A DNA stretch of 64,000 nt from Boseongicola sp. (GTDB lineage Bacteria > Pseudomonadota > Alphaproteobacteria > Rhodobacterales > Rhodobacteraceae): assembly GCA_014075275.1 (NCBI GenBank), contig CP046179.1, positions 1,683,932-1,747,931 of the forward strand. The letters are read 5' to 3'. Positions 1 to 8,859 of the stretch are shown piece by piece. The notes under the pieces were generated by a model. The model was not told the origin of the DNA and ran no database searches. It was given only the letters and a program-made list of their open reading frames with translations. The number at the start of each line of letters is the position of its first letter. Position 1 is the stretch's first letter. Position numbers and translations under genes: made by a program.

Positions 1-347
1 GGCATGTCGATCAACGTTGCCACCCAGCTTTGCGATCCATCAGTAATGGTAAACGACTGGTCTAGCGCGACGTCTTCTTCCAAAAATGGTGTGCGCACGC
101 CTTCCTGAACTAAGGCCCGTCCGACCAACTTTCGCGCGCTCGCTGCCGCGTTGCGCCGCAACTTTTCGCTGCTTGTATCATTGACCGCGCCAAATCCTGT
201 CGCCCCGTCAACACGCACGGTTTTACCCGACCACTGCCAGGAGCTTCCTTTGGCCAGTGCCGCCAGCGGCGACCCGGTAAACCCGTCAATTTCGGTTTGC
301 GACCACGAAATGACATACGTGCCGTTTTGGCCCGTCATCACATTCAT
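1..347 (-). CDS. Hint-domain-like protein, N-terminal fragment (runs off the window)
   Basis: The minus strand is open from an ATG at 347 to the window edge, giving the first 115 residues. A GAGG ribosome site lies 9 bases before this ATG, which favours it over an in-frame ATG nine bases inside. The N-terminus (MNVMTGQNGTYVISWSQTEI) resembles, from memory, Rhodobacterales proteins annotated as Hint-domain proteins, in which a short N-terminal region precedes a self-processing Hint domain. The Hint domain itself would lie outside the window, so the assignment is an inference from the N-terminus alone. Confidence 0.5.
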   Translation of the reverse strand, partial: MNVMTGQNGTYVISWSQTEIDGFTGSPLAALAKGSSWQWSGKTVRVDGATGFGAVNDTSSEKLRRNAAASARKLVGRALVQEGVRTPFLEEDVALDQSFTITDGSQSWVATLIDM

Positions 348-477
348 TACTACCCGCCTCGATATTTTTATATCTTTTGCGGAAGGCTAACCGCCTTTGA
401 TTCCAGCGAAAAGTGAATTTTTGTGAGCTTGGGGGAAAGTGAGTCTTTGCGGCAACGCACTTGCTATGCCGCTGGCC

Positions 478-1440
478 TTAGAAGCGAAACCTAATCTGAG
501 CAGTTCCGGCAAATTGCCCTTCTGGTTGGGCTTCGAACTCTTTGCCCAGCCAGGTCAGCCCATAGAAGAAATCGACCCGCTTGCCGCCATAATGGACGCC
601 GCCGCGAACACGCGTTCGAACAGGCGTCAGTTCATGGCCAAAACTCTCGGGTAAATAAATGCTGTCGAAAACCCGCGCGATGTCGGCACCGGCTACCAGG
701 CTCAATCCCTTGGTTTCGGTCAGCCCAAACGATACCCGATGACCACTGACATTTGCGCGGGTCATCAAATCCCCACGCCCCCATTCACCAAGCGTCAGGT
801 CGACACCAACTCGAAGCAAGTCTTCGCTACCAATCTGGACCTCGCCGAACGGACGTACATCAACATCGCCAAGACGCCAAACACGGGACACTTCCCCGCT
901 CAGATCAATATGCATCTGATCGGGGATCTGAAAATTATCAAGGTCCGGAATAGTAAACCCTAGAAGTTCGTGAAGCTCGGTCTGAAAATCCAGCATTCCG
1001 GTTTGCGGACCAACGACCACAAGATCGCCCCCGACTCGCAAATCATATCCGGAACGTGCTGCGTAGGTGTGTACACCGAACGCCAGAACACCCGCATGGC
1101 GGCGATCACTGGCGACCGGTGACGACAAGGAAGCTGGTGTCAGAATATCTGTGCGAAAGCGATACTCCATCAGTTGGCCAAAGCCTGAAGGAGCGGACCC
1201 CGTCCAGTCTTGCCCGCGCAAGATCCCGTTCTGAATTGACGAGCTTTGCCAACGATCATGCCAATCGCCCATCGAGTCATTCGAAATTGCCAGAGACCAA
1301 CCAAGGGTTTTCCGCTCTTCCGCTTCGGCGCTGACGGCACCTAGAAGAAGCAAGCCGAAAGCAATAAAACTCTTTTGTTTTAGGATATTACCAGATGATG
1401 GCCAAAAGTCTAAGAGGCAAAGCCCCTCTGACCATTTCAT
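478..1440 (-). CDS. LpxR/DUF2219-like outer-membrane protein (possible lipid A deacylase)
   Basis: After a hydrophobic signal-like stretch (SFIAFGLLLLGAVSAEA) the mature part begins GWSLAISNDSMGDW. The Asn-Asp pair in this place is typical of LpxR lipid A 3'-O-deacylases, outer-membrane barrels that remove an acyloxyacyl chain from lipid A. The C-terminus ends in F (RFRF), as in many outer-membrane proteins. The start is uncertain: the frame is open to 1512, but the only well-placed ATG (1440) overlaps the nrdJ stop (ATGA) and puts about 20 unusual residues before the signal peptide. No ATG, GTG or TTG lies directly before the signal sequence. It follows nrdJ on the same strand. The LpxR family call is moderately sure; enzymatic activity is an inference. 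Confidence 0.6.
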   Translation of the reverse strand: MKWSEGLCLLDFWPSSGNILKQKSFIAFGLLLLGAVSAEAEERKTLGWSLAISNDSMGDWHDRWQSSSIQNGILRGQDWTGSAPSGFGQLMEYRFRTDILTPASLSSPVASDRRHAGVLAFGVHTYAARSGYDLRVGGDLVVVGPQTGMLDFQTELHELLGFTIPDLDNFQIPDQMHIDLSGEVSRVWRLGDVDVRPFGEVQIGSEDLLRVGVDLTLGEWGRGDLMTRANVSGHRVSFGLTETKGLSLVAGADIARVFDSIYLPESFGHELTPVRTRVRGGVHYGGKRVDFFYGLTWLGKEFEAQPEGQFAGTAQIRFRF

Positions 1441-3722
1441 CCACATTTGGAATGCCCGCAATTGGGACATGTCATACATCCTTCGATCATCTGCATACCA
1501 AACTGACCGCAACTCGGGCAGGAGGGACCGCGATTTTCACCCAAGTTTACAACTTCGGATCTGGGGTCGCTTTTCAATCCCATGCCCTCGGCCTCGATAA
1601 ATCCGATCGCAACCAAATGGCGCTCGATCACGCCACCAATTGCGGCCAAGATTGAGGGCACATATTTGCCTTGCATCCACGCACCGCCACGTGGGTCGAA
1701 CACCGCCTTGAGTTCTTCCACCACAAACGACACGTCACCCCCGCGACGGAACACCGCCGAGATCATCCGCGTTAGGGCAACTGTCCAGGCGAAATGCTCC
1801 ATATTCTTCGAGTTTATGAACACCTCAAAGGGTTGACGACGTCTGCCGACCACAATGTCATTGATGGTGATGTAAATTGCGTGCTCACTGTCGGGCCACT
1901 TAAGCTTGTATGTAGACCCTTCCAGGCTTTGCGGGCGATCCAACGGCTCGGAAATATAGATGACGTCCCCATGGGGCGTTGGCGGCTCGGCATCGGTTTT
2001 GGCAATAACCTCTGGCACCTTCGTGTCTTCAGCGACGCTCAGAACGGAGCCGGTGACGGCGTTGGGACGATAGGTGGTGCAGCCTTTGCAACCGGTTTCA
2101 AAGGCCTGCATGTAAACGTCTTTGAAGGCCTCGAAACTGATGTCTTCGGGGCAATTGATGGTCTTCGAGATCGAACTGTCGATCCATTCCTGAGCCGCCG
2201 CCTGCATGCGCACGTGATCTGCCGGAGCAAGGGTTTGGGCATTTACAAAGTGGTCGGGAAGCGCCTTGTCTCCAAACAAGTCGCGCCACATCTGAACAGC
2301 GTAGTCGACCACTTCCTCTTCGGTGCGCGAGCCATCTTTTTGGAGGACCTTGCGCGTGTAGGCATAAGCGAACACCGGTTCGATCCCGGAAGAAACGTTG
2401 CCGGCATAGAGGCTTATCGTCCCGGTGGGCGCGATAGACGTTAACAAAGCGTTACGAAGGCCGTTCTTACGAATGGCGTCTTTCACATCGTCGTCCATCG
2501 GTTGCATCGCGCCGCTGGACAGGAATTTTTCCGCTTCGAACAACGGGAACGCGCCTTTCTCCTTTGCGAGTGCCGATGACGCCAGATACGCGGCGCGGGC
2601 GATACGTTTCAGCCAGTGACCAGTCTGACGCGCCGCCTCTTCTGAGCCATAGCGCTGGCCTACCATCAAAAGCGCATCGGCAAGACCGGTGACACCCAAT
2701 CCGATGCGACGCTTGTTGTGCGCCTCTTCCGCCTGTGCCTCTAACGGGAACTTCGAAGCATCAACAACATTGTCCATCATCCGCACGGCGATCGCGACGA
2801 GATCATCCAGTTCTTTTTCGTCCAAAACCGCGCTTTCGCCGAACGGGTCTTTCACTAGCCGAGCAAGGTTAATGGATCCTAAAAGGCACGCTCCGTAGGG
2901 CGGCAGTGGTTGCTCGCCGCAAGGGTTGGTCGCGCTGATCGTCTCGCAATAGGCGAGGTTGTTCATTTGGTTAATGCGGTCGATGAAGATCACGCCGGGT
3001 TCAGCGTAATCGAAAGTCGCGCGCATGATTTTGTTCCAGAGATCGGCGGCTTGAACCGTCTTGTAGACCTGGCCCCCGAAGCTCAGCTCCCACGCGGCAT
3101 CGGATTTGACCGCCGACATGAAAGCATCAGTAACCAGAACGGAAACGTTGAAATTCCGCAAACGGGCCGGGTCCGCTTTGGCGGAAATAAAGTCTTCAAT
3201 ATCAGGATGATCGCAGCGCATGGTTGCCATCATCGCACCGCGGCGTGATCCAGCAGACATGATTGTGCGGCACATGGCGTCCCAGACATCCATGAAACTC
3301 AGCGGTCCTGAAGCGTCTGCAGCTACACCTTTAACGTCAGCGCCTTTGGGACGGATCGTTGAGAAATCGTAGCCGATGCCACCGCCCTGCTGCATGGTTA
3401 ACGCGGCCTCTTTCAGCATCTCGAAAATGCCGCCCATGCTGTCGGGGATGGTGCCCATCACGAAGCAATTGAACAGCGTCACCGACCGCGCAGTCCCTGC
3501 CCCGGCGGTGATGCGGCCTGCCGGGAGATACTTGAAATCTTCCAGGGCGTTATAGAATACATCTTCCCAATGCCCGGGGTCGCTTTCTTGTTCGGCCAAG
3601 GATCGGGCGATGCGGCGCCAAGTGTCTTCGACCGAGGCGTCAATTGGCGTGCCATCCGTCTCTTTAAGGCGGTATTTCATATCCCAGATTTGCTCGGCGA
3701 TCGGGGCTGCGAAGCGGGTCAT
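1437..3722 (-). CDS. nrdJ: Adenosylcobalamin-dependent (class II) ribonucleotide reductase
   Basis: This 761-residue enzyme reduces ribonucleotides to deoxyribonucleotides for DNA synthesis, using B12 instead of oxygen and a diiron partner, so it needs no second subunit. The radical-site motif N-P-C-G-E is at residues 266-270, preceded by the glycine-rich MQQGGGIGYDFS region (about 110-121) and the RRGAMMA segment. The C-terminal tail carries repeated Cys pairs (CPSCG, CMTCPNCG, KCG), as in long NrdJ proteins that are re-reduced through a Cys-rich tail. The start ATG follows AGGAGA. The length fits the alphaproteobacterial form. Its stop overlaps the possible start of the LpxR-like gene. Confidence 0.95.
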   Translation of the reverse strand: MTRFAAPIAEQIWDMKYRLKETDGTPIDASVEDTWRRIARSLAEQESDPGHWEDVFYNALEDFKYLPAGRITAGAGTARSVTLFNCFVMGTIPDSMGGIFEMLKEAALTMQQGGGIGYDFSTIRPKGADVKGVAADASGPLSFMDVWDAMCRTIMSAGSRRGAMMATMRCDHPDIEDFISAKADPARLRNFNVSVLVTDAFMSAVKSDAAWELSFGGQVYKTVQAADLWNKIMRATFDYAEPGVIFIDRINQMNNLAYCETISATNPCGEQPLPPYGACLLGSINLARLVKDPFGESAVLDEKELDDLVAIAVRMMDNVVDASKFPLEAQAEEAHNKRRIGLGVTGLADALLMVGQRYGSEEAARQTGHWLKRIARAAYLASSALAKEKGAFPLFEAEKFLSSGAMQPMDDDVKDAIRKNGLRNALLTSIAPTGTISLYAGNVSSGIEPVFAYAYTRKVLQKDGSRTEEEVVDYAVQMWRDLFGDKALPDHFVNAQTLAPADHVRMQAAAQEWIDSSISKTINCPEDISFEAFKDVYMQAFETGCKGCTTYRPNAVTGSVLSVAEDTKVPEVIAKTDAEPPTPHGDVIYISEPLDRPQSLEGSTYKLKWPDSEHAIYITINDIVVGRRRQPFEVFINSKNMEHFAWTVALTRMISAVFRRGGDVSFVVEELKAVFDPRGGAWMQGKYVPSILAAIGGVIERHLVAIGFIEAEGMGLKSDPRSEVVNLGENRGPSCPSCGQFGMQMIEGCMTCPNCGHSKCG

Positions 3723-3751
3723 GGCGAATCCTCTGCTAGGAGAACGAAACT

Positions 3752-3763
3752 ACTACATATTGA
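3752..3763. promoter_or_regulatory. Possible NrdR-box-like site before nrdJ
   Basis: ACTACATATTGA lies 30-41 bases upstream of the nrdJ ATG and resembles a degenerate NrdR box (consensus around acaCwAtATaTwgtgt). NrdR boxes normally come in pairs spaced by whole helical turns, and I see only one here, so this is a weak call. Confidence 0.3.
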
Positions 3764-3813
3764 AGCCCCGCATCAATGCGCTACGATGGGAAGTGTGACC
3801 TGGGGAAGATTCT

Positions 3814-4242
3814 GTGGATAAAAAGCTGCATCTTATCAAGCTATGTGTCGGCGCGGAGACGTTTGAGGATCTGACGGATTGGCAGAAGCAAGAGCGGGCT
3901 TGGGGGGCGGATGGGTTGCCGAGGCATGTGACGCGGATGTGGCCGAAGCGCGAGGCTGAATTGGTTGATGGCGGGTCGCTTTATTGGGTGATCAAGGGGG
4001 TTGTTCAGGCGCGTCAGGGGATTGTCCGGCTGGATGAGGTCATCGGCGATGACGGCATCCGGCGCTGTGCTATAGTCTTGAATCCAAAGGTTTATCGCAC
4101 CGAAGCTGTTCAGAGACGACCCTTTCAGGGGTGGCGATATTTGCAAGGATTAGATGCACCGCGCGATCTGAAACTGGGCCGCACCAGCGAAGATTTACCG
4201 CCGAAACTGGCGGCTGAACTGGCCGAGATCGGGGTGCGCTGA
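3814..4242 (+). CDS. DUF1489 family protein
   Basis: This 142-residue soluble protein is divergent from nrdJ. The N-terminus MDKKLHLIKLCVGAETFEDL and the internal TRMWPKR and GIVRLDEVIGDDGIRRC segments match what I recall of the alphaproteobacterial DUF1489 family, whose role is not established. The start is a GTG with TGGGGA about eight bases before it. No membrane segment or signal peptide is seen. A dispersed repeat follows directly. Confidence 0.8.
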   Translation: MDKKLHLIKLCVGAETFEDLTDWQKQERAWGADGLPRHVTRMWPKREAELVDGGSLYWVIKGVVQARQGIVRLDEVIGDDGIRRCAIVLNPKVYRTEAVQRRPFQGWRYLQGLDAPRDLKLGRTSEDLPPKLAAELAEIGVR

Positions 4243-4261
4243 GGCGCGAAATGCCGGTCTA

Positions 4262-4402
4262 TATCGCGTCGGTATTACGTCGGTGCCCCCGAACTGCGGG
4301 TTTTGGTTTCGTTAACGACTTAGCAACGGATTTCGACACGAAATCCGGGGTGCGGGCGGATGCCCGCATGCCTCCGGCGGGGATATTTATGGGCCGATAA
4401 TG
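4262..4402 (+). repeat. Dispersed intergenic repeat, copy A
   Basis: This 141-base element lies between the DUF1489 gene and hisG, which converge. It shares a 26-base identical 5' block (4262-4287) with copy B at 32734-32863. Next come a shared hairpin block GATTTCG-ACA-CGAAATC (4329-4345; GAG in place of ACA in copy B), a shared GCGGGCGGATGCCCGC hairpin (4352-4367) and a shared 3' end GGGCCGATAATG (4391-4402). The segment between the first and second blocks differs between copies. It looks like a palindromic intergenic repeat or a small non-autonomous element. Confidence 0.85.
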
Positions 4403-4423
4403 GACGGGGTTTGGCCCCGTGGA

Positions 4424-5113
4424 TCAGATGTCGAGCTTTTTCAGAAGCACGGTAAGATTGCTCTGGTCCTCTGGCGTCAACGTAGCCGTCGTCGACTGGA
4501 ATAATGTCGCCTGGCTGGCGTGGATGACATCGCCGATGATCTTCAGGTGATTGGCGTCGAGTGTCGCCCCGGTCGAGGTGATGTCGGCGATGGCTTCGGC
4601 GGTGAGGTTGGCGACTGTGCCCTCGGTTGCCCCCTGACTGTCGACCAGTTGATAGCCCGCGACACCGGCGGATTTCAGGTGGGCGCGCACGAGGCGGTGG
4701 TATTTTGTGGCAATGCGCAGGCGAAAGCCGTGTTGGCGGCGGAAGGCTTCGGCAGCGGCATCGAGATCATCGAGATCGCGCACATCGGTCCAGGTTTTCG
4801 GAACGGCCATGATGAGATCCGCCTGACCGAAGCCGAGTTTGGCCAGGGGTGTGATTTTGCTGTCCCAGCGGGCGATCTTTTCCTGCACGACGTCGGAGCC
4901 GGTGACGCCGAGGGTGATGCGGCCTGACGCGAGTTCGCGAGGGATTTCGCCGGCGGAGAGAAGCACGAGGTCGATACCATCAACGCCGCTGACGGCGCCG
5001 GCGTATTCGCGGTCGGTTCCGGTGCGTTCCAAAGTGACGCCTCGTTGCGCGAACCAGTCGAAAGTGTCGTCCATCAGGCGGCCTTTGGAGGGGATGCCGA
5101 GTTTGAGGGTCAT
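4424..5113 (-). CDS. hisG: ATP phosphoribosyltransferase, short-form catalytic subunit
   Basis: HisG joins ATP and PRPP, the first step of histidine biosynthesis. The 229-residue length is that of the short form (HisG-S), which lacks the C-terminal regulatory domain and works with HisZ, encoded just upstream. The PRPP-binding loop is visible at about 174-184 (AIADITSTGAT), preceded by GATEGTVANL. The start ATG overlaps the hisZ stop by four bases (ATGA), so the two are probably translationally coupled in a hisS-hisZ-hisG operon. Confidence 0.95.
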   Translation of the reverse strand: MTLKLGIPSKGRLMDDTFDWFAQRGVTLERTGTDREYAGAVSGVDGIDLVLLSAGEIPRELASGRITLGVTGSDVVQEKIARWDSKITPLAKLGFGQADLIMAVPKTWTDVRDLDDLDAAAEAFRRQHGFRLRIATKYHRLVRAHLKSAGVAGYQLVDSQGATEGTVANLTAEAIADITSTGATLDANHLKIIGDVIHASQATLFQSTTATLTPEDQSNLTVLLKKLDI

Positions 5114-6165
5114 TGCGTGGACCCCCTGAGAGCCAGAACCGCGTCGGGGCGAATGACGCCGCCGACGGCGGGGATGGGCTGGCCAAGGGTTTCAGTAAGT
5201 AAGTCGTAGCGCCCGCCGGTGGCGATAACGGGCCAGTCGAGTTTGTCGGGGGCAGAGAGACCGAAGACGAAACCGCCGTAGTATTCCATTGAGGTACGGC
5301 CATAGCTGGCTTCGAAATCGAGAGTGTCCGGGGCGATGCCTTTATCGGCGAGCGCGTCCAGGCGGGATTGCAGGCGCGTGACGGCATTGGCGAGATCACT
5401 GTCGCCATTTGCGAGTGACATAAGCGTCGCGAGGGCCGCAGGGGCCTTGTCGCGCACCGATAGGATGGCGTTGAGGCGGGTGACTTCGGCGTCCGTGATT
5501 GGTGGGGTTTTGGCCTCTTGTGCCAGAAGGGCGCGGCGGACCTCGATGTCTTCGAGGCTGCGCAGGCCGACGTGGGGGGTGTTTGGGTCCGGGGCCGGTG
5601 GCGGCGGTGGCGCCGGGCGCGAGAAGCGTTGCAGGAGCGCGCGGAACCGGGCCGGACGCCAAAGGTGGCGCAGGAGCGCAGCCTTGCGACGGTCGGGCGT
5701 GTCGAGGCTGTTGATGGCGGCGCGGAGGATGGCGAAGTCGCCGATGGTGGTGGCAAGTGGAAGGTCGGCCAGCGCGTTGGACACGGCGGCGAGAACTTCG
5801 GCGTCGGTGGTGGCTTCGTCTTCGCCCGCGAAAATCTCGTAGCCGACCTGCATGTATTCGGTGGGGCGGGTATCGTCGTCTTCCTGACGACGGAAAATCT
5901 CGCCCGAATAGGTGTAGCTGGCGGAGGTGCGGTCCGCTTCGATGTGGGATTGCACCAGTGGGACAGTGAAATCCGGGCGCAGCATCATTTCGCCTCGGAT
6001 CGGGTCCTGGGTGACAAAAGCGCGGGCGCGGATGTCTTCACCGTAAAGACCCAGAAGCGTGCCCGCGGGTTGCAGGATTTCGGGTTCAAAGACCTCGGCA
6101 CCGCGCGCCTGGAAGGTGGCGCGCAGACGGTCGGCTTCGGCCCGGATGTCGGATTTCAGGGTCAT
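5110..6165 (-). CDS. hisZ: ATP phosphoribosyltransferase regulatory subunit
   Basis: HisZ is a histidyl-tRNA-synthetase-like protein without aminoacylation activity that completes short-form HisG and carries histidine feedback control. The 351 residues show class II synthetase-like core segments: RPDFTVPL near 83-90 and, towards the C-terminus, the GGFVFG and GGRYDLL segments. A Pro/Ala-rich stretch ([11 protein letters not shown]) lies near the middle. The gene overlaps hisS upstream and hisG downstream by four bases each, which supports a tight operon. Confidence 0.92.
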   Translation of the reverse strand: MTLKSDIRAEADRLRATFQARGAEVFEPEILQPAGTLLGLYGEDIRARAFVTQDPIRGEMMLRPDFTVPLVQSHIEADRTSASYTYSGEIFRRQEDDDTRPTEYMQVGYEIFAGEDEATTDAEVLAAVSNALADLPLATTIGDFAILRAAINSLDTPDRRKAALLRHLWRPARFRALLQRFSRPAPPPPPAPDPNTPHVGLRSLEDIEVRRALLAQEAKTPPITDAEVTRLNAILSVRDKAPAALATLMSLANGDSDLANAVTRLQSRLDALADKGIAPDTLDFEASYGRTSMEYYGGFVFGLSAPDKLDWPVIATGGRYDLLTETLGQPIPAVGGVIRPDAVLALRGSTQ

Positions 6166-7742
6166 TGCCGGGCGAGGATTTCAGCCACTTTGGCGGGCAT
6201 ATCGTCCAGCGCACATTCGAATTGGGCGGGCTGGTCTTTCCATTCCTCATGGGTGGCGGTTTCGGCGATTTTGGCCCCGAGGATGAGGTCTTTGATCTGG
6301 ACCACGCCGCGTTCGGCTTCGTCGGAGCCTTGAATGATGGCGACGGGGGATTGGCGTTTGTCAGCATATTTCAACTGGTTGCCGAAGTTTTTCGGGTTGC
6401 CGAGGTAGACTTCGGCGCGGATGCCTGCGGCGCGCAAATCAGCGGCCATTTTCTGGTAGTCGGCCATGCGGTCACGGTCCATGACGGTAACGACGACGGG
6501 GCCGGTGGTGTCGGAGGTGGATTTTCCTTTAGCGCGGAGTGCGGCCAGCAGGCGGTCGACGCCGATGGAGATGCCGGTGGCCGGGACGGCTTGGCCGGTG
6601 AAGCGTTTGACGAGGTCGTCATAGCGCCCGCCGCCTGCGACGGAACCGAATTGGCGAGGGCGGCCTTTTTCGTCTTTGATCTCGAACGTGAGTTCGGCCT
6701 CGAAGACGGGGCCGGTGTAATAGCCGAGGCCACGGACGACTGAAGGGTCGATGACAATGCGGTCGGGGCCGTAGCCTGCGGCGGCCATGAGGTCAGCGAT
6801 TTGTTCGAGTTCATCGAACCCAACTCGTCCGATCTCGGATTCTTCTACGATACTTCGACCAAATCCAATTGAGCCTTTATTACCGAGCACGAATGTCCCG
6901 TCACCAAGAGTTCCCGGTTGGCCGGTTAGTGGCTTGACGAATTCTTCGCCCCGTTGCGCCTTTTCCCAGTCTGGGCCAAATCGCATCTGGAGCCCGAATT
7001 TTAGAAACGCAATAATATGACTTGCAGCTGCTTCACTCAGTCCCGCACCGGTTGTGAAGTCGCCACTTGGGTCTTTGCGGCCTTCGCCGAGCAACGCGCT
7101 TACTCCGTCGAGACCCAAACGATCCAGTTTATCAACTGCGCGCAGGACAATGCCACGAGTTCGCTCGTCGTCTTCGGCGATGCCTGCGACTTCTAGGACT
7201 CCGTTCAGGACTTTGCGGTTGTTGATGCGGATGACGTAGTCGCCACGCTCAATCCCGACAGCCTCAAGAGCGTCAGCCAGCATCATGCAGATCTCGGCGT
7301 CGGCGGCCACTGAAGCCGTGCCCACGGTGTCCGCGTCGCATTGGTAGAACTGGCGGAAGCGGCCGGGGCCGGGTTTTTCGTTGCGCCAGACCGGGCCCAT
7401 TGCGTAACGGCGGTAGGGGGTTGGCAGATCGTTTCTGTGTTCGGCGTAGACGCGCGCCAGGGGCGCGGTCAGGTCATAGCGGAGCGCCAGCCAGTTCTCG
7501 TCATCGTCCTCTTGCCAGGCGAAGACGCCTTCGTTGGGGCGGTCAACGTCGGGGAGGAATTTGCCCAGCGCCTCGACCGTTTCAACGGCGGAGCTTTCCA
7601 GCGCATCAAAGCCATGTGCATGATAGACCCCGGCGATTGCATCCAGCATCGCCTTGCGTTCGGCGACGTCAGCGCCGAAGTAGTCACGAAAGCCCTTTGG
7701 CGTTTGTGCCTTGGGACGCGGGGTCTTTTTGGTTTTGGCCAT
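6162..7742 (-). CDS. hisS: Histidyl-tRNA synthetase
   Basis: HisRS charges tRNA-His and heads the hisS-hisZ-hisG operon. I chose the ATG at 7742 (526 residues) because AAGGGA lies five bases before it, while an ATG two codons upstream leaves no spacing. Motif 2 lies near 117-137 ([21 protein letters not shown]), followed by the [10 protein letters not shown] and [10 protein letters not shown] histidine-binding segments. The Lys-Pro-Gly-Pro motif 2 differs from the usual bacterial Arg-Pro-Gln form. As far as I recall this fits the divergent HisRS clade of some alphaproteobacteria that lack the G-1 identity base on tRNA-His. Codon use around 6810-7260 is less GC-rich than in the flanks. Confidence 0.94.
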   Translation of the reverse strand: MAKTKKTPRPKAQTPKGFRDYFGADVAERKAMLDAIAGVYHAHGFDALESSAVETVEALGKFLPDVDRPNEGVFAWQEDDDENWLALRYDLTAPLARVYAEHRNDLPTPYRRYAMGPVWRNEKPGPGRFRQFYQCDADTVGTASVAADAEICMMLADALEAVGIERGDYVIRINNRKVLNGVLEVAGIAEDDERTRGIVLRAVDKLDRLGLDGVSALLGEGRKDPSGDFTTGAGLSEAAASHIIAFLKFGLQMRFGPDWEKAQRGEEFVKPLTGQPGTLGDGTFVLGNKGSIGFGRSIVEESEIGRVGFDELEQIADLMAAAGYGPDRIVIDPSVVRGLGYYTGPVFEAELTFEIKDEKGRPRQFGSVAGGGRYDDLVKRFTGQAVPATGISIGVDRLLAALRAKGKSTSDTTGPVVVTVMDRDRMADYQKMAADLRAAGIRAEVYLGNPKNFGNQLKYADKRQSPVAIIQGSDEAERGVVQIKDLILGAKIAETATHEEWKDQPAQFECALDDMPAKVAEILARQ

Positions 7743-7807
7743 GGCCATCCCTTTCACAGTCGCGGGCGGTTTAGCCCGTGGCCTTCGGGGGAGCAAGGAG
7801 GACGAAG

Positions 7808-8005
7808 ATGAGTGTGGAAATCGAAGAGCGCGTGGCGCATCTGGAGCGCATTGTGGATGAGTTGAGCGGTGTGGTGGCGAAACAGGCCGATGAGGTTGAT
7901 CTGCTGGTGCGCCGGGTGGCGATGTTGATGGAGCGCGAAGCGGCGCGGGAAGCTGATGGTGGTGGCGGGGTTGTGTTCGGGGACGAGCGGCCGCCGCATT
8001 ACTGA
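7808..8005 (+). CDS. slyX: SlyX family protein
   Basis: This 65-residue protein is dominated by a helical coiled-coil stretch ([21 protein letters not shown]), followed by a short Gly-rich linker and the C-terminal FGDERPPHY. The pattern of an N-terminal coiled coil and a C-terminal PPHY fits SlyX, a small conserved protein of unknown function. The ATG at 7808 follows GGAGG with good spacing, so I prefer it to an in-frame start ten codons upstream. It is divergent from hisS. Confidence 0.85.
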   Translation: MSVEIEERVAHLERIVDELSGVVAKQADEVDLLVRRVAMLMEREAAREADGGGGVVFGDERPPHY

Positions 8006-8019
8006 GCTTTGGGGCTGGC

Positions 8020-8206
8020 TGTCACAAAAGCGTAGTGGAATCGACCTAGAAGGCATCAGGTGAGGACACGACTTTGCTGACTGTTCCCTCAGCTGACCAT
8101 GCTGAACGTCCCTGGCAGCGGTCACATATGCGCTCTTACATGACGGGGAGCGGTTCATTGTCCTCTTCTTGCCCCTGGGCCCCCCGAAGCCCGGGGGCTT
8201 TCTTTT
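8020..8206 (+). ncRNA. Candidate small RNA ending in a strong terminator
   Basis: The 279 bases between slyX and the VOC gene hold no convincing reading frame but have paired segments. TCAGGTGAGG (8056-8065) can pair with CCTCAGCTGA (8087-8096) with one mismatch, and a later CGCTC/GAGCG pair (8132-8154) follows. All of this ends in a Rho-independent terminator at 8171-8206. The region could instead be the 3' untranslated part of slyX. No known RNA family was recognised. Confidence 0.3.
8171..8206 (+). terminator. Rho-independent terminator
   Basis: The arms GCCCCTGGG (8171-8179) and CCCGGGGGC (8190-8198) pair over nine positions, one of them T-G. They are followed directly by TTTCTTTT. It ends transcription from slyX or from the candidate small RNA. 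Confidence 0.85.
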
Positions 8207-8284
8207 CCTGCACAGGCATGGTTGGCTTTTATGGAATTACTCACCAACCGACGCGCCCTAATTAGGGAAATGTAGGAGACTCCG

Positions 8285-8779
8285 ATGACATACAAAGCCC
8301 CTGACGAAACCCGTGTTGGACATATTCATCTGAAAGTTAGCGATCTGGAGCGTTCGATTGCGTTTTATCAGGACGTTCTGGGGTTCGAATTAAAACTCAG
8401 ATATGGCGAGCATGCCGCATTCATGGCCGCTGGTAGCTATCATCACCATATAGGTCTGAATACATGGCATTCGCTGGACGGCGCGCCCGTGCCGAAAGAA
8501 GGTCAATCAGGTATGTATCATGTGGCCTTTGTCTATCCAGATCGTCCGGCATTGGGACGAGCGGTAGCCGAGGTGAAAAAAGCGGGCGTCAATATTTATG
8601 GCGCGGCGGATCATGGCGTGAGCGAAGCAGTTTATTTCGACGATCCTGACGGCAACGGGATCGAGCTTTACTGGGATCGGGCACAAGAGTTTTGGGAAAG
8701 GGACGATGCAGGGGTCGTGAAGTTGATCAACCAGCCGTTAGATGTCGAGGCATTGATGGCTGACGGTCTGGAGAGCTAA
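8285..8779 (+). CDS. VOC (glyoxalase/extradiol dioxygenase superfamily) protein
   Basis: The 164 residues fit a vicinal-oxygen-chelate fold of two beta-alpha-beta modules. Likely metal ligands are His15 (GHIHLKVSD), His79 (MYHVAF) and Glu127 (DPDGNGIELYWD), with an extra His cluster at 53-55 (YHHHIGL). The HLKV and GIELYWDR segments recall catechol-2,3-dioxygenase CatE-type proteins, but the substrate cannot be told. AGGAG precedes the ATG. The gene stands alone between a terminator and the aminotransferase. Confidence 0.85.
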   Translation: MTYKAPDETRVGHIHLKVSDLERSIAFYQDVLGFELKLRYGEHAAFMAAGSYHHHIGLNTWHSLDGAPVPKEGQSGMYHVAFVYPDRPALGRAVAEVKKAGVNIYGAADHGVSEAVYFDDPDGNGIELYWDRAQEFWERDDAGVVKLINQPLDVEALMADGLES

Positions 8780-8859
8780 CCCTAGCGCAACATCAGGTCA
8801 TTCTGCTCTGGACGGTCCAATGGCATGTGCCTAGGGTTCGTCTTTCGGGAGGGCCGCTT

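Noticed and set aside
5518-6333. 271-codon open frame antisense to hisZ and hisS
   Set aside because: Shadow of the his operon; low-complexity Gly/Val/Arg composition.
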